A DNA stretch of 64,000 bases from assembly GCA_020629515.1 (NCBI GenBank), contig JAHDDE010000017.1:1-64000 (forward strand), written 5' to 3'. Of the stretch, positions 1 to 9,028 are shown one piece after another. The notes under the pieces were generated by a model, which saw only the letters and a program-made list of their open reading frames with translations, searched no databases and was not told the origin of the DNA. The position numbers were made by a program, and so were the translations under genes. Position 1 is the stretch's first letter. Each line of letters begins with the position of its first letter. Source of the stretch: Saprospiraceae bacterium. Lineage in GTDB: Bacteria; Bacteroidota; Bacteroidia; Chitinophagales; Saprospiraceae.

Positions 1-184
1 CCAGAAGTATAGTAAATCAATGCTTTAGTTACTTAAAATAAGCGAAAATGACGCTTAATTGACAAAAATATGTAGATATATTGTAGTGATCTATTGGAGC
101 AGTTTTGTCCTATAATTGAGTACAGCAATAATAGTTTTTAGTTAGTAAATAGTTAGCTTTTTTTATTAGAATTTCATACGACTT

Positions 185-209
185 AGCCCATCACTTTGAT
201 GGGCTTTTT
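185..209 (+). terminator. Rho-independent terminator
   Basis: A perfect 9-bp stem (AGCCCATCA at 185-193 with TGATGGGCT at 197-205) and a 3-nt loop are followed by a T run. It would end plus-strand transcription entering from left of the window. Confidence 0.75.
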
Positions 210-401
210 CATTTATTGGATCCCATGAAAGAAATATTAAATTCTGCCAAAAAGGACAATTGGTCATCTAACAATGTTACTTATTACGAAATCATATGTC
301 TAATTATTAACGATTGAACCGATGTTATATTTAATTTTCGGTTTTCGAGAGACTCTTTAATACCTAACTAGTTTAACGATACAATAGGAAAGGATGAACG
401 A

Positions 402-426
402 AGCCATTCAGTTTTTGAGTGGCTTT
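402..426 (+). terminator. Terminator-like hairpin
   Basis: A 9-bp stem (AGCCATTCA at 402-410 with TGAGTGGCT at 416-424, one G-T pair) is followed by TT and a T-rich tail. This second hairpin, about 200 nt after the first, suggests a separate short transcript ends here, or that the two act in series. Confidence 0.5.
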
Positions 427-594
427 AATTTTTATGTCTCCTTTCACCTCCGCTCGTAATCAGATAAATCATTTTTGTCGCAATAGTGATGTGATCTCCT
501 TAGTATAAAGAATATTTAAAGGAGTCGATTTACATTCAATCTTAGAAGTAATGCAGTTTTATTAATATTGTATCGAATCGCTGCATTATCCGAT

Positions 595-3500
595 ATGAAA
601 TCCAAGTTAATTCTCCTTTCTTTGTTAATATACATATGCCCCAAAATAGAATGCCAACAGGCAGAGTCTATGGATATGCTGCGATCAATATTTCTTGTTG
701 AAGTAGATAGCAAAGAATTAAACAAATTAAAGAGCAAATCGAAGTATGGACAATCTTTAATCAAACAAAAATTAACTAAAAAGAAAAATAGATTCTCGTT
801 AGGATATTTTGATTCAATTCTGGAAGCTCAAATTGTAATAGACGATCTATCCAAAAATGGAGTTGAAAATTGTTTTATAAAAGAAGTTTATATTGATAGG
901 ATAACTCCTCTGCAGATTATAGGAACTACTGAAGTTAATTATGAAATATTACCAGAAAAAGACTTAACAAAAAATAATGATGGAGATTCATTATCAGTTA
1001 ACCTTTTTATAACTGGAAAGAGTTTCGGTGTATTAGGCAATACTCGTTTTCAAAATGAGCATGAAATGATTACTGATTGGGCCAATGAAAAAGAGCTTGA
1101 ATTTAAATTGGTTAGTCATGCTTGTTGGAGCAGTAAAGGGATTACTGTATTTTTTCCTTCTGACGAACCTGTAGGAGATGAGTTAGACCATGTATTAAAT
1201 ACTAAAAATCATTGGGAGTATATACGAGATATTTCAGCATTAAGAACTAACGATGTATTACTCTTTCAAGATTTAGAACGAAATGATATTAATTTATTAG
1301 AAGTTATACGTTCTAACCCTTTGATTGCATCACAGTATCCAGAAGTGAGGGAGGTTTCACTTCAAGTATATCGTACAATTCTTGAGGGAGGAATAGAATG
1401 TTTAATTGTACTTGAAGAAGAATTTTATTTACCCCAAGGGCATCACCACTGGACAATTGGAGAATTCAATAGAGTTGATGTGGACAAACAAAGTAGGATT
1501 TATGAGATTCCATTGATTAAAGGAGGATTTGGAGAAAGGGCCACTATACTTAGATCATTAGAAGAAAATTATAATCAAAGTATCAAAATTGACTTAGGCC
1601 ATAGATACGCTGATCAGGATTTGTCAGATGATGAATTGTTCAATATTGATATTGCTGGGTTAGGGGCATTAGGATACGATATACTTGTGCCATATATTAA
1701 TGAACTCTTATTGGGCAATCAAAAATTGGATTCAGTCATAAGTAAAACTGATTTAGAGCTTTTGGCTTCTAACCTTACCGCTAAAAAGAACAAGAAGCTT
1801 TTTAAATCATTTTTGGTAAAAGAATTTGATCAACTAAAAATTGGTTTTTTAGGTCTTGTTGATCCAGAAATAACTTTAGACTTATCTGAAAAGTTATTAC
1901 AAGAGTTGAGTGTCCACGATCCTATAGATGAAGCCAAGAAAATGGTGGATAGTCTGCATAATTTGAATGTTGACCTTATTGTTGCCCTTTCTAACATGTC
2001 TAAAGCAAATAATGCTCGATTATCAGCAGAGGTATTAGGAATTGACATTATCACGTCTGATTTTAGCAATCAAGGTGAATTAAAAGGGTATACAAGTCAT
2101 ATTGCTATTGATACAGCAATAAATAGAGGATTTTCGCACCCATATATAATTAGTAATATTCCAGATTTCGGTGTTGGGGTTGGTCATATAAAAGTTGATT
2201 TTCATATAAATCATGATCAATATAGATTATCCTCTATCGAGGAAGATAATCACATTGTCGATTTATCAATTATTTCAGATTTCAGATTGATGGATTCATT
2301 GCTACATAAGGTAGAGTTAGGTTATAACGAAAAAGGTCCTTTGTTAATGCCCGCGTTCATAGATATAGTTGAACAAAGACCAGCGTTAAAATATTACGAT
2401 GAGACAACCCGAAATGGTAGGATATCCAAAGAATTGTGGGAGTCATTTGTGGCGAGAATTTTAGCTACTAAAGCACCTGCGGAGATTGCAATTATTAGAC
2501 CTTTAGGTAGTTTTTTGCCATTGGTTGGTAAATTGCACGAGAGAGAAGTGAAGTCTTGGTTGTGGTTTGAGGATGAAGTTGTTTTGATAGATATGAAGGG
2601 TAGAGATCTTAAGCGCTTATTGGATAGTCACATAGGTAGGAGATTGGCGACCTCAGGCCTTGAGGCTGTAAGATGGGAAGGTGGTGGATTTTATAAAGTA
2701 ATGGGAAGACCAATTATTGATGACGTCTATTATAAAGTAGCCACAACCAATATAATATGCAATGGTGCACTAAAGGAATATTTTCATTTGGGATTAAGGA
2801 AAGTTGATCGTTTTGATTATTTGGAATCTGGTGAGCTCAGAAGTAGCAGAAGTGGAGAAAAGATTGTACTCAAAGAGTACATTTTAGAAGAATTAAGAAA
2901 AATAAGAGCGCTCGGTAAGGGTAAAATTCATCATAAAAACGTGGCCAATTTACTATTACCCGAGACTCCGTATGAAAAGCTATTTTCTTTCAATTTTATT
3001 AAACCCACGCTTTGGACCACACTCAATAGGTCTTATAAAGGGAGCGGATACGATGCCATTCCCGAAAGTAGGATTATTTCGAACAATTCATTTGTTATAG
3101 GTGTGGCAGGAGGATTAAATACCACTATAGATACCGAAAAGAATCAATGGAATTTGGGGTTTTATTTTGCTTTCGCAGAACAAAGTGCAGAACTCGAAAA
3201 TGGGTTAACTCAGGTTACTGAGAATGCAGATGACGTTAATATTAACCTCAGCTATCAATTTAAAGGAAATAATCCTCGCAAGTTGCATCCTTATATTAGA
3301 ATGGAGTATGATTCAGAATTCACTCCAACTCTCAACACATCTCAAAATCTCATAAATCCTCGACAGAAGGTGCTGAGAAATATTTTTGGTTTCTCTAAGA
3401 GTCCATCTCCTAAGTGGCCAGTACTTGAGTTAGGTGCTAATGCAGAAAATGACCTAAGTAATGGAAATTATCAATATGGTATACAAGCTCGTAGCTTGGG

Positions 3501-3789
3501 TAGATTTCCTCTGGATCCGGCATGGAATATAGTTTATTCATTGACTAATAATTTTAATTACTACCTACCTAATAAAGACGACTCGGAAAGAGACCTTGCA
3601 TTCAAATATAATATGATACATGAAGTTCAGATTCCGCTATTTGGTGACATATCATTAAGTGTGGCTGCGGACTTATTTTTCTTTCAGGGAAAGACAGAGA
3701 TTAATGATAAGCCAGGCATGAGTATGTTGATGAAGTTGGGTCTAACTTATAATCGGCTATGGAAACCTCGATTTCAAAGTCTATTCTAG
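595..3789 (+). CDS. Exported SPOR / degenerate 5'-nucleotidase / beta-rich fusion protein
   Basis: I start at the ATG at 595, which opens directly with a signal peptide (MKSKLILLSLLIY...). An in-frame TTG at 568 gives nine more residues that spoil it. Of about 1064 residues, roughly 25-100 resemble a SPOR domain (peptidoglycan binding). About 300-770 follow the UshA/5'-nucleotidase plan: GGFGERATILRS near 310, GYD near 360, GIDII near 482, then the C-terminal substrate domain with PLGSFLPLVG near 638 and GGGFYKVMG near 696. About 800-1064 is beta-rich with alternating hydrophobics, like an outer-membrane or adhesive module. Metal-site motifs look lost: the GNHE position reads YINE and the GGHSH position reads SDFSN. 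It is therefore probably a pseudoenzyme or binding protein in the envelope. The domain order is inferred by eye; the 5'-nucleotidase C-terminal domain is the firmest part. Confidence 0.6.
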   Translation: MKSKLILLSLLIYICPKIECQQAESMDMLRSIFLVEVDSKELNKLKSKSKYGQSLIKQKLTKKKNRFSLGYFDSILEAQIVIDDLSKNGVENCFIKEVYIDRITPLQIIGTTEVNYEILPEKDLTKNNDGDSLSVNLFITGKSFGVLGNTRFQNEHEMITDWANEKELEFKLVSHACWSSKGITVFFPSDEPVGDELDHVLNTKNHWEYIRDISALRTNDVLLFQDLERNDINLLEVIRSNPLIASQYPEVREVSLQVYRTILEGGIECLIVLEEEFYLPQGHHHWTIGEFNRVDVDKQSRIYEIPLIKGGFGERATILRSLEENYNQSIKIDLGHRYADQDLSDDELFNIDIAGLGALGYDILVPYINELLLGNQKLDSVISKTDLELLASNLTAKKNKKLFKSFLVKEFDQLKIGFLGLVDPEITLDLSEKLLQELSVHDPIDEAKKMVDSLHNLNVDLIVALSNMSKANNARLSAEVLGIDIITSDFSNQGELKGYTSHIAIDTAINRGFSHPYIISNIPDFGVGVGHIKVDFHINHDQYRLSSIEEDNHIVDLSIISDFRLMDSLLHKVELGYNEKGPLLMPAFIDIVEQRPALKYYDETTRNGRISKELWESFVARILATKAPAEIAIIRPLGSFLPLVGKLHEREVKSWLWFEDEVVLIDMKGRDLKRLLDSHIGRRLATSGLEAVRWEGGGFYKVMGRPIIDDVYYKVATTNIICNGALKEYFHLGLRKVDRFDYLESGELRSSRSGEKIVLKEYILEELRKIRALGKGKIHHKNVANLLLPETPYEKLFSFNFIKPTLWTTLNRSYKGSGYDAIPESRIISNNSFVIGVAGGLNTTIDTEKNQWNLGFYFAFAEQSAELENGLTQVTENADDVNINLSYQFKGNNPRKLHPYIRMEYDSEFTPTLNTSQNLINPRQKVLRNIFGFSKSPSPKWPVLELGANAENDLSNGNYQYGIQARSLGRFPLDPAWNIVYSLTNNFNYYLPNKDDSERDLAFKYNMIHEVQIPLFGDISLSVAADLFFFQGKTEINDKPGMSMLMKLGLTYNRLWKPRFQSLF

Positions 3790-3827
3790 AGTAGAGGTTT
3801 AATTAGTCACATATCGTTTCACATATA

Positions 3828-3859
3828 TTGACAATACTCGTTAAATAAGAATAGTTTTG
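3828..3859 (+). promoter_or_regulatory. Bacteroidetes-type promoter of priA
   Basis: TTG at 3828-3830 (the -33 element) is separated by 21 nt from a perfect TAnnTTTG -7 box, TAGTTTTG at 3852-3859. The predicted start site would leave a 5' leader of about 20 nt before priA. Confidence 0.6.
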
Positions 3860-3885
3860 CTTTCCATTCTTGGAATCAATGATAT

Positions 3886-6342
3886 ATGCCCGTGATGTCT
3901 AATGATACTGGACTATATGCCGAAGTGATATTGCCTTTAGCGATACCACTTACATATTCATATGGCGTTCCTATTGAATATCATGAATCTATACAAGTGG
4001 GTCTGCGAGTTGAAGTACCGCTAAAGAATAAATTGTATAGCGGTATTGTCTTTTGCTTGTCTAAAGAAAAGCCGGTCACGAAGGTGCGAAATATAATTTC
4101 TTTAATTGATGCGCAACCAATTGTTACACAATTACAATTAGACTTGTGGACTTGGCTATCAGAGTATTATTGTTGTAGTATTGGTGAGGTGATGAATGTT
4201 GCCTTACCCAGTGGGCTCAAGCTATCCAGCGAAACCAGACTTCTTATCAATCAGGAATTAGATTATTTGGATTTAGACCTTACTAATGATGAGTACTTAA
4301 TAGCCGAAGCCTTAAGCATTCAAAACGAATTAACCATTAATGAAGTTCAAGATATTCTTAATAAGAAAACAGTCTATCCTATAATTAAAAGTCTTCTTCA
4401 GAAGTCTTGTGTTAGAATAAAGGAGGAACTCACTCATAAATTTAAAGCCAAGAAGGCAACCTATATTAAAAGTACTGATCAGTTCAAAAACAGTATTGAA
4501 GAGGCGTTAGCCTTGACGACGAGAAGTGAAAAACAGTCTCGAGCCTTACTTTCTTACTACAGCTTGAACCGAAAACAATCACATGTGCTTCGAAAAGATG
4601 TGGGAGATATGGCGGGTGTTGATTCTTCTGTTTTCAAAGCATTAGAGAAAAAAGGAATCATAGAAGTATATGAACGGGTAATAAGCAGAATTGACTTAGA
4701 CGGAGAATTGACGGAGCAGTCCATTCAACCTCTTTCAGTAGATCAGGAAAAAGCATTACAAAATATCGGAGTTGCTTTTAATAATAATAAAGTAGCCTTG
4801 TTACATGGTGTAACTGGTAGTGGAAAAACGAGAATATTCGTCGAACTCATCAAAAAAGTACTGAATAATGGGGGACAGGTACTATACTTATTACCTGAAA
4901 TTGCACTTACTACACAAATTGTACAAAGACTGAAATCTCAAATTGGAGACCAATTATATGTTTACCATAGTCAAATTAATGATCCCAAAAGAGTTGAAAT
5001 TTGGTCTGCGGCACTTCTGAAGAACAAATTATTCATCGGTGCAAGATCATCGCTTTTTCTGCCATTTTATAATTTGCAATTGATTATAGTCGATGAGGAG
5101 CACGACAATTCCTACAAGCAAGATAGTCCCAATCCTCGATATCAAGGAAGAGATGTTGCTGTTAAGTTAGCCACATTGTTCAAGGCGAATATCATCTTAG
5201 GAACTGCAACTCCATCGTTAGAGTCTTATCACAATGCTAGTATTGAAAAATATAGATACATCCCACTTTTGAATCGATTTGGAGATTCAGAATTGCCAGA
5301 TATAGATATCGTCAATCTAAAAGAGGCTTATAAGAAAGGATTAGTCAATAAAGGATTTTCAGAGAGTTTGTTAAATAGTATAAAAGATAATGTAGCTCAA
5401 GGCAAACAAGTAATTCTTTTTCAGAATAGGAGAGGGTATGCCCCTGTTGTTAAATGCAAAACTTGTGGATGGACTGCTGAATGTAGCAACTGTGATGTAA
5501 GTCTCACATATCATCAAAAGTTTAATGAATTAAAATGTCATTATTGTGGATACAGGACTTATAAAAAGGAATCTTGTCCTGCTTGCGGTATGCACGAATT
5601 GGATTTGCTCGGTACTGGAACAGAAAAAATTGAAGATGTTTTATTAGACTTGATACCCCATATCAGTGTAAATAGATTTGATCATGATACTACAAGATCA
5701 AAGAAAAATCAACATCAAATCCTTGAAGACTTTAAATATGGCAAAATTGATGTTTTGATCGGGACGCAAATGATCACAAAAGGGTTTGATTTTGAGAATA
5801 TAGGTTTAGTAGGAGTCCTCAATGCGGATAGTTTATTTTCGTTTCCTGATTTTAGATCATCTGAACGAAGTTTTAATCTGCTGATGCAGGTAAGTGGCCG
5901 CGCTGGAAGGCGAGCTGATAGAGGTAAAGTAATCATACAGGCGTTTCAAGTTGATCATCCTGTCCTTTCTGAGATTCTTTCCTCTAATTATGAGAAATAT
6001 TTTAAAAGAGAATTGGCAGAACGAAAAAACTTTATCTACCCTCCATATTATCACTTGATAACAGTTTGGTTTAAGCATAAAGATTTTCAAAAGACAAAAG
6101 GGGCTGCTCAATTTTTTTACGAAGCACTTTATCCTAAATTAGGGAATAGGTTATCAAAACCAGTAGACCCTGTGGTGATTAGAGTGCAGAATAGGTATCA
6201 ACAGATTATCAATGTGAAATTTGAGAAAGCTAATAGTGTGTCTGTTAGAATAAAATCACTTCTTCTGAAAACTAAAAGTTTGCTAAAGTCTCATACTGAA
6301 TACAAAGGTGTATCCGTGATTTTAGATGTAGACCCATTTTAA
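3886..6342 (+). CDS. priA: Primosomal protein N' (replication restart helicase PriA)
   Basis: PriA is a 3'-to-5' superfamily 2 helicase that recognises stalled or repaired forks and reloads the replicative helicase. At 818 aa it is slightly longer than E. coli PriA (732 aa). The N-terminal DNA-binding domain opens with YAEVILPLAIPLTYSYGVP, typical of the family. Walker A GVTGSGKT is near 308-315 and the DEEH box near 403-406. Cysteine pairs of the two zinc sites lie between about 524 and 566 (CKTCGW, CSNCD, CHYCG, CPACG). ITKGFDF and QVSGRAGR motifs follow. A second ATG three codons in (3895) is an alternative start. The stop codon overlaps that of the convergent threonine synthase gene. Confidence 0.96.
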   Translation: MPVMSNDTGLYAEVILPLAIPLTYSYGVPIEYHESIQVGLRVEVPLKNKLYSGIVFCLSKEKPVTKVRNIISLIDAQPIVTQLQLDLWTWLSEYYCCSIGEVMNVALPSGLKLSSETRLLINQELDYLDLDLTNDEYLIAEALSIQNELTINEVQDILNKKTVYPIIKSLLQKSCVRIKEELTHKFKAKKATYIKSTDQFKNSIEEALALTTRSEKQSRALLSYYSLNRKQSHVLRKDVGDMAGVDSSVFKALEKKGIIEVYERVISRIDLDGELTEQSIQPLSVDQEKALQNIGVAFNNNKVALLHGVTGSGKTRIFVELIKKVLNNGGQVLYLLPEIALTTQIVQRLKSQIGDQLYVYHSQINDPKRVEIWSAALLKNKLFIGARSSLFLPFYNLQLIIVDEEHDNSYKQDSPNPRYQGRDVAVKLATLFKANIILGTATPSLESYHNASIEKYRYIPLLNRFGDSELPDIDIVNLKEAYKKGLVNKGFSESLLNSIKDNVAQGKQVILFQNRRGYAPVVKCKTCGWTAECSNCDVSLTYHQKFNELKCHYCGYRTYKKESCPACGMHELDLLGTGTEKIEDVLLDLIPHISVNRFDHDTTRSKKNQHQILEDFKYGKIDVLIGTQMITKGFDFENIGLVGVLNADSLFSFPDFRSSERSFNLLMQVSGRAGRRADRGKVIIQAFQVDHPVLSEILSSNYEKYFKRELAERKNFIYPPYYHLITVWFKHKDFQKTKGAAQFFYEALYPKLGNRLSKPVDPVVIRVQNRYQQIINVKFEKANSVSVRIKSLLLKTKSLLKSHTEYKGVSVILDVDPF

Positions 6343-7523
6343 AGAAAATGAGAGTAAAGATTTTCAGCATATTTATAAGCACTTCCTGTATTAAGTAATA
6401 GGACTTTATCGTCCCTTTTAATCCATTCGGATGCTTTTAATATTTTAGCTGCCTCCCATACAGCTGCGCCTTCAGGCGATATAAATAATCCTTCTTTTTG
6501 AGATAACTCTGTCAATCCATTTAGGATATCATGTTCAGATACGGATAAAGCAATACCGTTGCTCTCTTTGAGAGTTTTTAGTATGAGTTTATGTCCAAAA
6601 GCATGTGGAACTCTAAGTCCATTAGCGATTGTGATTGCAGGGTCTTCATATGGCGTTGAGCTCATAAGTCCCTGGTTAAATGCCTGTACTATTGGGTTAC
6701 ATCCGTTCGTTTGTACAGCTACCATCCGACTGGGTATATGGTCTATCCATCCCAATTCCAACATCTCTTTAAAAGCTTTCCATATCCCTATAAGACCAGT
6801 ACCACCACCCGTAGGGTAAATGATCACATCGGGCAATTGCCATTGGTTTTGTTCTGCAATTTCGTAACCCATTGTTTTTTTACCTTCGAGTCTGAAAGGT
6901 TCTTTTAAGGTAGTTACGTCGAACCATTGATTCTCTTTATTTGCTTTACGCATGACCGCTCCAGCATCCGAAATGTTGCCATCAACTAAAGTGACATTGG
7001 CACCCATTATCTTGCAGTCCAGTTGAAATACTTGAGGAGTTTGTTTTGGCATAAATATATGAGCTTTAAGTCCTCCCTTGGCGCAGTAAGCACTCAAAGC
7101 GCTTCCAGCATTGCCAGCTGTCGGGATACAAAACTCTTTGATTCCAAGCTCATTTGCTTTGCTTACCGCCATTCCTAAGCCTCTTGCCTTAAATGACCCA
7201 GTTGGATTATGACTTTCGTCCTTCATATTTAGATGCATGAAGTCATACTTTTGTTGAAGCGCTAATAAATGATGTATTGGAGTATACCCTTCGTTTAAAC
7301 TTATGATATAATCACTATCTTTTATTGGTAACACTTCTTTATACCTCCACATATTTCTTGCTCGATCTGCGAGGTTAGCTTTATCAAGACCTTGTGATAA
7401 ATCATATTTTGCAATTAATGGTTCATGATTCTCATGACAATATGTATTTATTTCGTTTATATCAAAACTCTTACCATTTTCATGATTTTCTAATCTGTTA
7501 TATATACTATGAGTACTACTCAT
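6339..7523 (-). CDS. thrC: Threonine synthase (PLP-dependent, fold type II)
   Basis: It converts O-phospho-L-homoserine to L-threonine, the last step of threonine synthesis. It has 394 aa. The PLP-binding lysine is K112 in NPTGSFKARG, and a glycine-rich phosphate-binding loop (PTGGGTGLIG) lies near 235. The long N-terminal part before the PLP domain and the motif DESHNPTGSFK suit the thrC class found in archaea, plants and Bacteroidetes. Related fold-II enzymes (threonine dehydratase, cysteate synthase) are the main alternatives. No other threonine genes are adjacent. The 3' end overlaps priA by 4 nt tail to tail, with no room for a terminator between them. Confidence 0.85.
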   Translation of the reverse strand: MSSTHSIYNRLENHENGKSFDINEINTYCHENHEPLIAKYDLSQGLDKANLADRARNMWRYKEVLPIKDSDYIISLNEGYTPIHHLLALQQKYDFMHLNMKDESHNPTGSFKARGLGMAVSKANELGIKEFCIPTAGNAGSALSAYCAKGGLKAHIFMPKQTPQVFQLDCKIMGANVTLVDGNISDAGAVMRKANKENQWFDVTTLKEPFRLEGKKTMGYEIAEQNQWQLPDVIIYPTGGGTGLIGIWKAFKEMLELGWIDHIPSRMVAVQTNGCNPIVQAFNQGLMSSTPYEDPAITIANGLRVPHAFGHKLILKTLKESNGIALSVSEHDILNGLTELSQKEGLFISPEGAAVWEAAKILKASEWIKRDDKVLLLNTGSAYKYAENLYSHFL

Positions 7524-7607
7524 TTGATGACGTTTTTTCTACGATGAATTATGTCTAAATCTACTTACTTATTGTTTATTTCTTTATTTTCGAGCGAGAA
7601 ATTTGAA

Positions 7608-7681
7608 GGGGCCTTAGCTCAGCTGGCTAGAGCGTTTGACTGGCAGTCAAGAGGTCACGGGTTCGACTCCCGTAGGCTCCA
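7608..7681 (+). tRNA. tRNA-Ala (anticodon GGC)
   Basis: A full cloverleaf can be drawn: acceptor GGGGCCT pairs with AGGCTCC, the D arm is GCTC/GAGC, the anticodon loop is CTGGCAG with anticodon GGC reading GCC, and the T arm is ACGGG-TTCGACT-CCCGT. The acceptor stem carries the G3:U70 wobble pair that AlaRS recognises. The 3' CCA is not encoded: the discriminator A at 7681 is followed by CAAA. A terminator follows at once. Confidence 0.97.
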
Positions 7682-7685
7682 CAAA

Positions 7686-7715
7686 AAAAGCCATATCACT
7701 TCAGATATGGCTTTT
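7686..7715 (+). terminator. Terminator after tRNA-Ala
   Basis: A 12-bp stem (7686-7697 with 7704-7715) with a 6-nt loop and a T run starts 4 nt after the tRNA. It is flanked by A and T runs on both sides, so it may also end the convergent TonB-like gene whose stop is at 7738. Confidence 0.85.
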
Positions 7716-7737
7716 ATGTTTTGTTTTAGACTCCAGA

Positions 7738-8823
7738 TTAACCTCTTATTCCTTTATAATTATCCACTACAAGGCTAAAGCTGCCACATTGTTCTTTCGG
7801 GGCAGTGAAGTCCACCTCATATTTATATTTCTGCAGTGCCTCTAAGGCTTTTCTCAATAGTGCTCTATCATTAATGGTAGTGTTAAATTCATCGACTTCT
7901 ATATAGCTCACATTGCCACGTCTACCGATACATACCTTGAATGCGATTTTTCCTGATTTAGAGGATGCTAATGCAATCATGCTTGGGTCCCGATAGATTA
8001 CTTTTCTACCGAATATACCATCTCCACTTGCATCAAACTCTCCTTCACCATGATCTCCTGTTCCAATACCACTATCGTTATCATCACCTCCTTCACCATT
8101 TCCTTTTCCTGAACCCGTATCTCCTTTACCTGTTCCTCCCTCATCACCATCTTTGAGTGATGGATCTCCATCGGCATTTCCTTTACCATCAGTAGCTTCT
8201 TCAGAAGAATCTCCTTCTACTTCTGAAGGAAAGTTAGTCTCCTCTGCTACATCGATTGGTTCATCATCGATGTCTCCAATTATGTCTTCTATACTAGGCA
8301 ATTCTGGATTTAATACAACAGGTTCTGCAGAGGGTACTGGTTCGGGACTTTCTTCAGGAATATATTCGGGTTCTGGGTCTTCGACCGGAATTTCCTCTTC
8401 TACAGCTTGAATATCACTTTCTTCAGTTGTTGTTTCACTAAACACAGGATCAGTAGGTGTAGGTTTGGTAGCCGGAGGTGTGGGAACAGGCTTAGGTGGA
8501 GTAACCGTAGGAACTTCAACCTTTTTTGGTGTACTGGCTTCTATTTTTTTGGGTGTTTCTGATTTTGGCCTCTGACGGCCAGTACTTGCGCTGCTTTTTG
8601 TGCTGTTAGAACTTTTACTATCGTTAAAATCAATATTCTGAAAATTAATAGTAACGGCATATTGTGTTTCTATTGCCTTATCAGGATCATGAGGAAGCTT
8701 GAATAGCCATGCTATCAATAGAAGAAAAACATGAATCGCTATAGATTTACTCAGCGAATTATTCCATGTGGATTTATTTGATTCAGGAATATTCATAAAT
8801 TCTTTTTTCCATATTGAAGACAA
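7738..8823 (-). CDS. TonB-like energy transducer with long acidic/Gly-rich linker
   Basis: The 361-aa protein has the TonB plan: a short cytoplasmic N-terminus, one membrane helix near 30-43 (AIHVFLLLIAWLF), a Pro/Lys region near 75-120, a Pro/Glu region near 130-185, then a Gly/Asp/Asn-rich segment near 200-275. The C-terminal about 85 residues (GKIAFKVCIGRRGNVSYIEV...) resemble a TonB or AgmX/PglI-like C-terminal domain. TonB proteins pass ExbBD proton-motive energy to outer-membrane transporters. No exbB/exbD is adjacent, and the GD-rich linker is more typical of gliding or envelope proteins, so a strict iron-uptake role is not proven. Start could also be the Met at codon 10 (8796). Confidence 0.7.
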   Translation of the reverse strand: MSSIWKKEFMNIPESNKSTWNNSLSKSIAIHVFLLLIAWLFKLPHDPDKAIETQYAVTINFQNIDFNDSKSSNSTKSSASTGRQRPKSETPKKIEASTPKKVEVPTVTPPKPVPTPPATKPTPTDPVFSETTTEESDIQAVEEEIPVEDPEPEYIPEESPEPVPSAEPVVLNPELPSIEDIIGDIDDEPIDVAEETNFPSEVEGDSSEEATDGKGNADGDPSLKDGDEGGTGKGDTGSGKGNGEGGDDNDSGIGTGDHGEGEFDASGDGIFGRKVIYRDPSMIALASSKSGKIAFKVCIGRRGNVSYIEVDEFNTTINDRALLRKALEALQKYKYEVDFTAPKEQCGSFSLVVDNYKGIRG

Positions 8824-9028
8824 TCATTTTTAATCGTTACCCCAATGATCGTATCCCGTATTTCTATATAAGATGAAATTTGTTATCTCTTTTCACAAAG
8901 GTGCACTAAGTATTCCGAGAATATGCAATAAACGATCGTTATCCAATATAAATTATTCATTATATTTTTTATTGTTGAAATATAATGGAAGACTATAGTT
9001 CGTTTATAAATAGTAATCTCTAAATGGT

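Larger units (their letters stand above)
1..594. other. Intergenic region at the window edge
   Basis: No convincing gene is seen before the first CDS. The first 40 bases could be the tail of a plus-strand gene lying outside the window, since two forward frames are open from base 1 and stop within about 40 bases, but nothing identifies it. The region holds two terminator-like hairpins, near 185-209 and 402-426. The stretch between them (about 210-400) has no protein-like ORF and could hold a short non-coding transcript, but I see no direct evidence for one. Confidence 0.6.

Noticed and set aside
7524-7607. Threonine leader peptide before thrC
   Set aside because: The short upstream region on the minus strand has no ORF with Thr/Ile runs and no terminator, unlike his and trp.
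7551-7845. Open frames across the tRNA-Ala region
   Set aside because: They run through the tRNA and its terminator; the cloverleaf is perfect and the frames have no protein character.
8041-8210. Low-complexity region as a simple-sequence or mobile element
   Set aside because: It encodes the Gly/Asp-rich linker of the TonB-like protein in frame.
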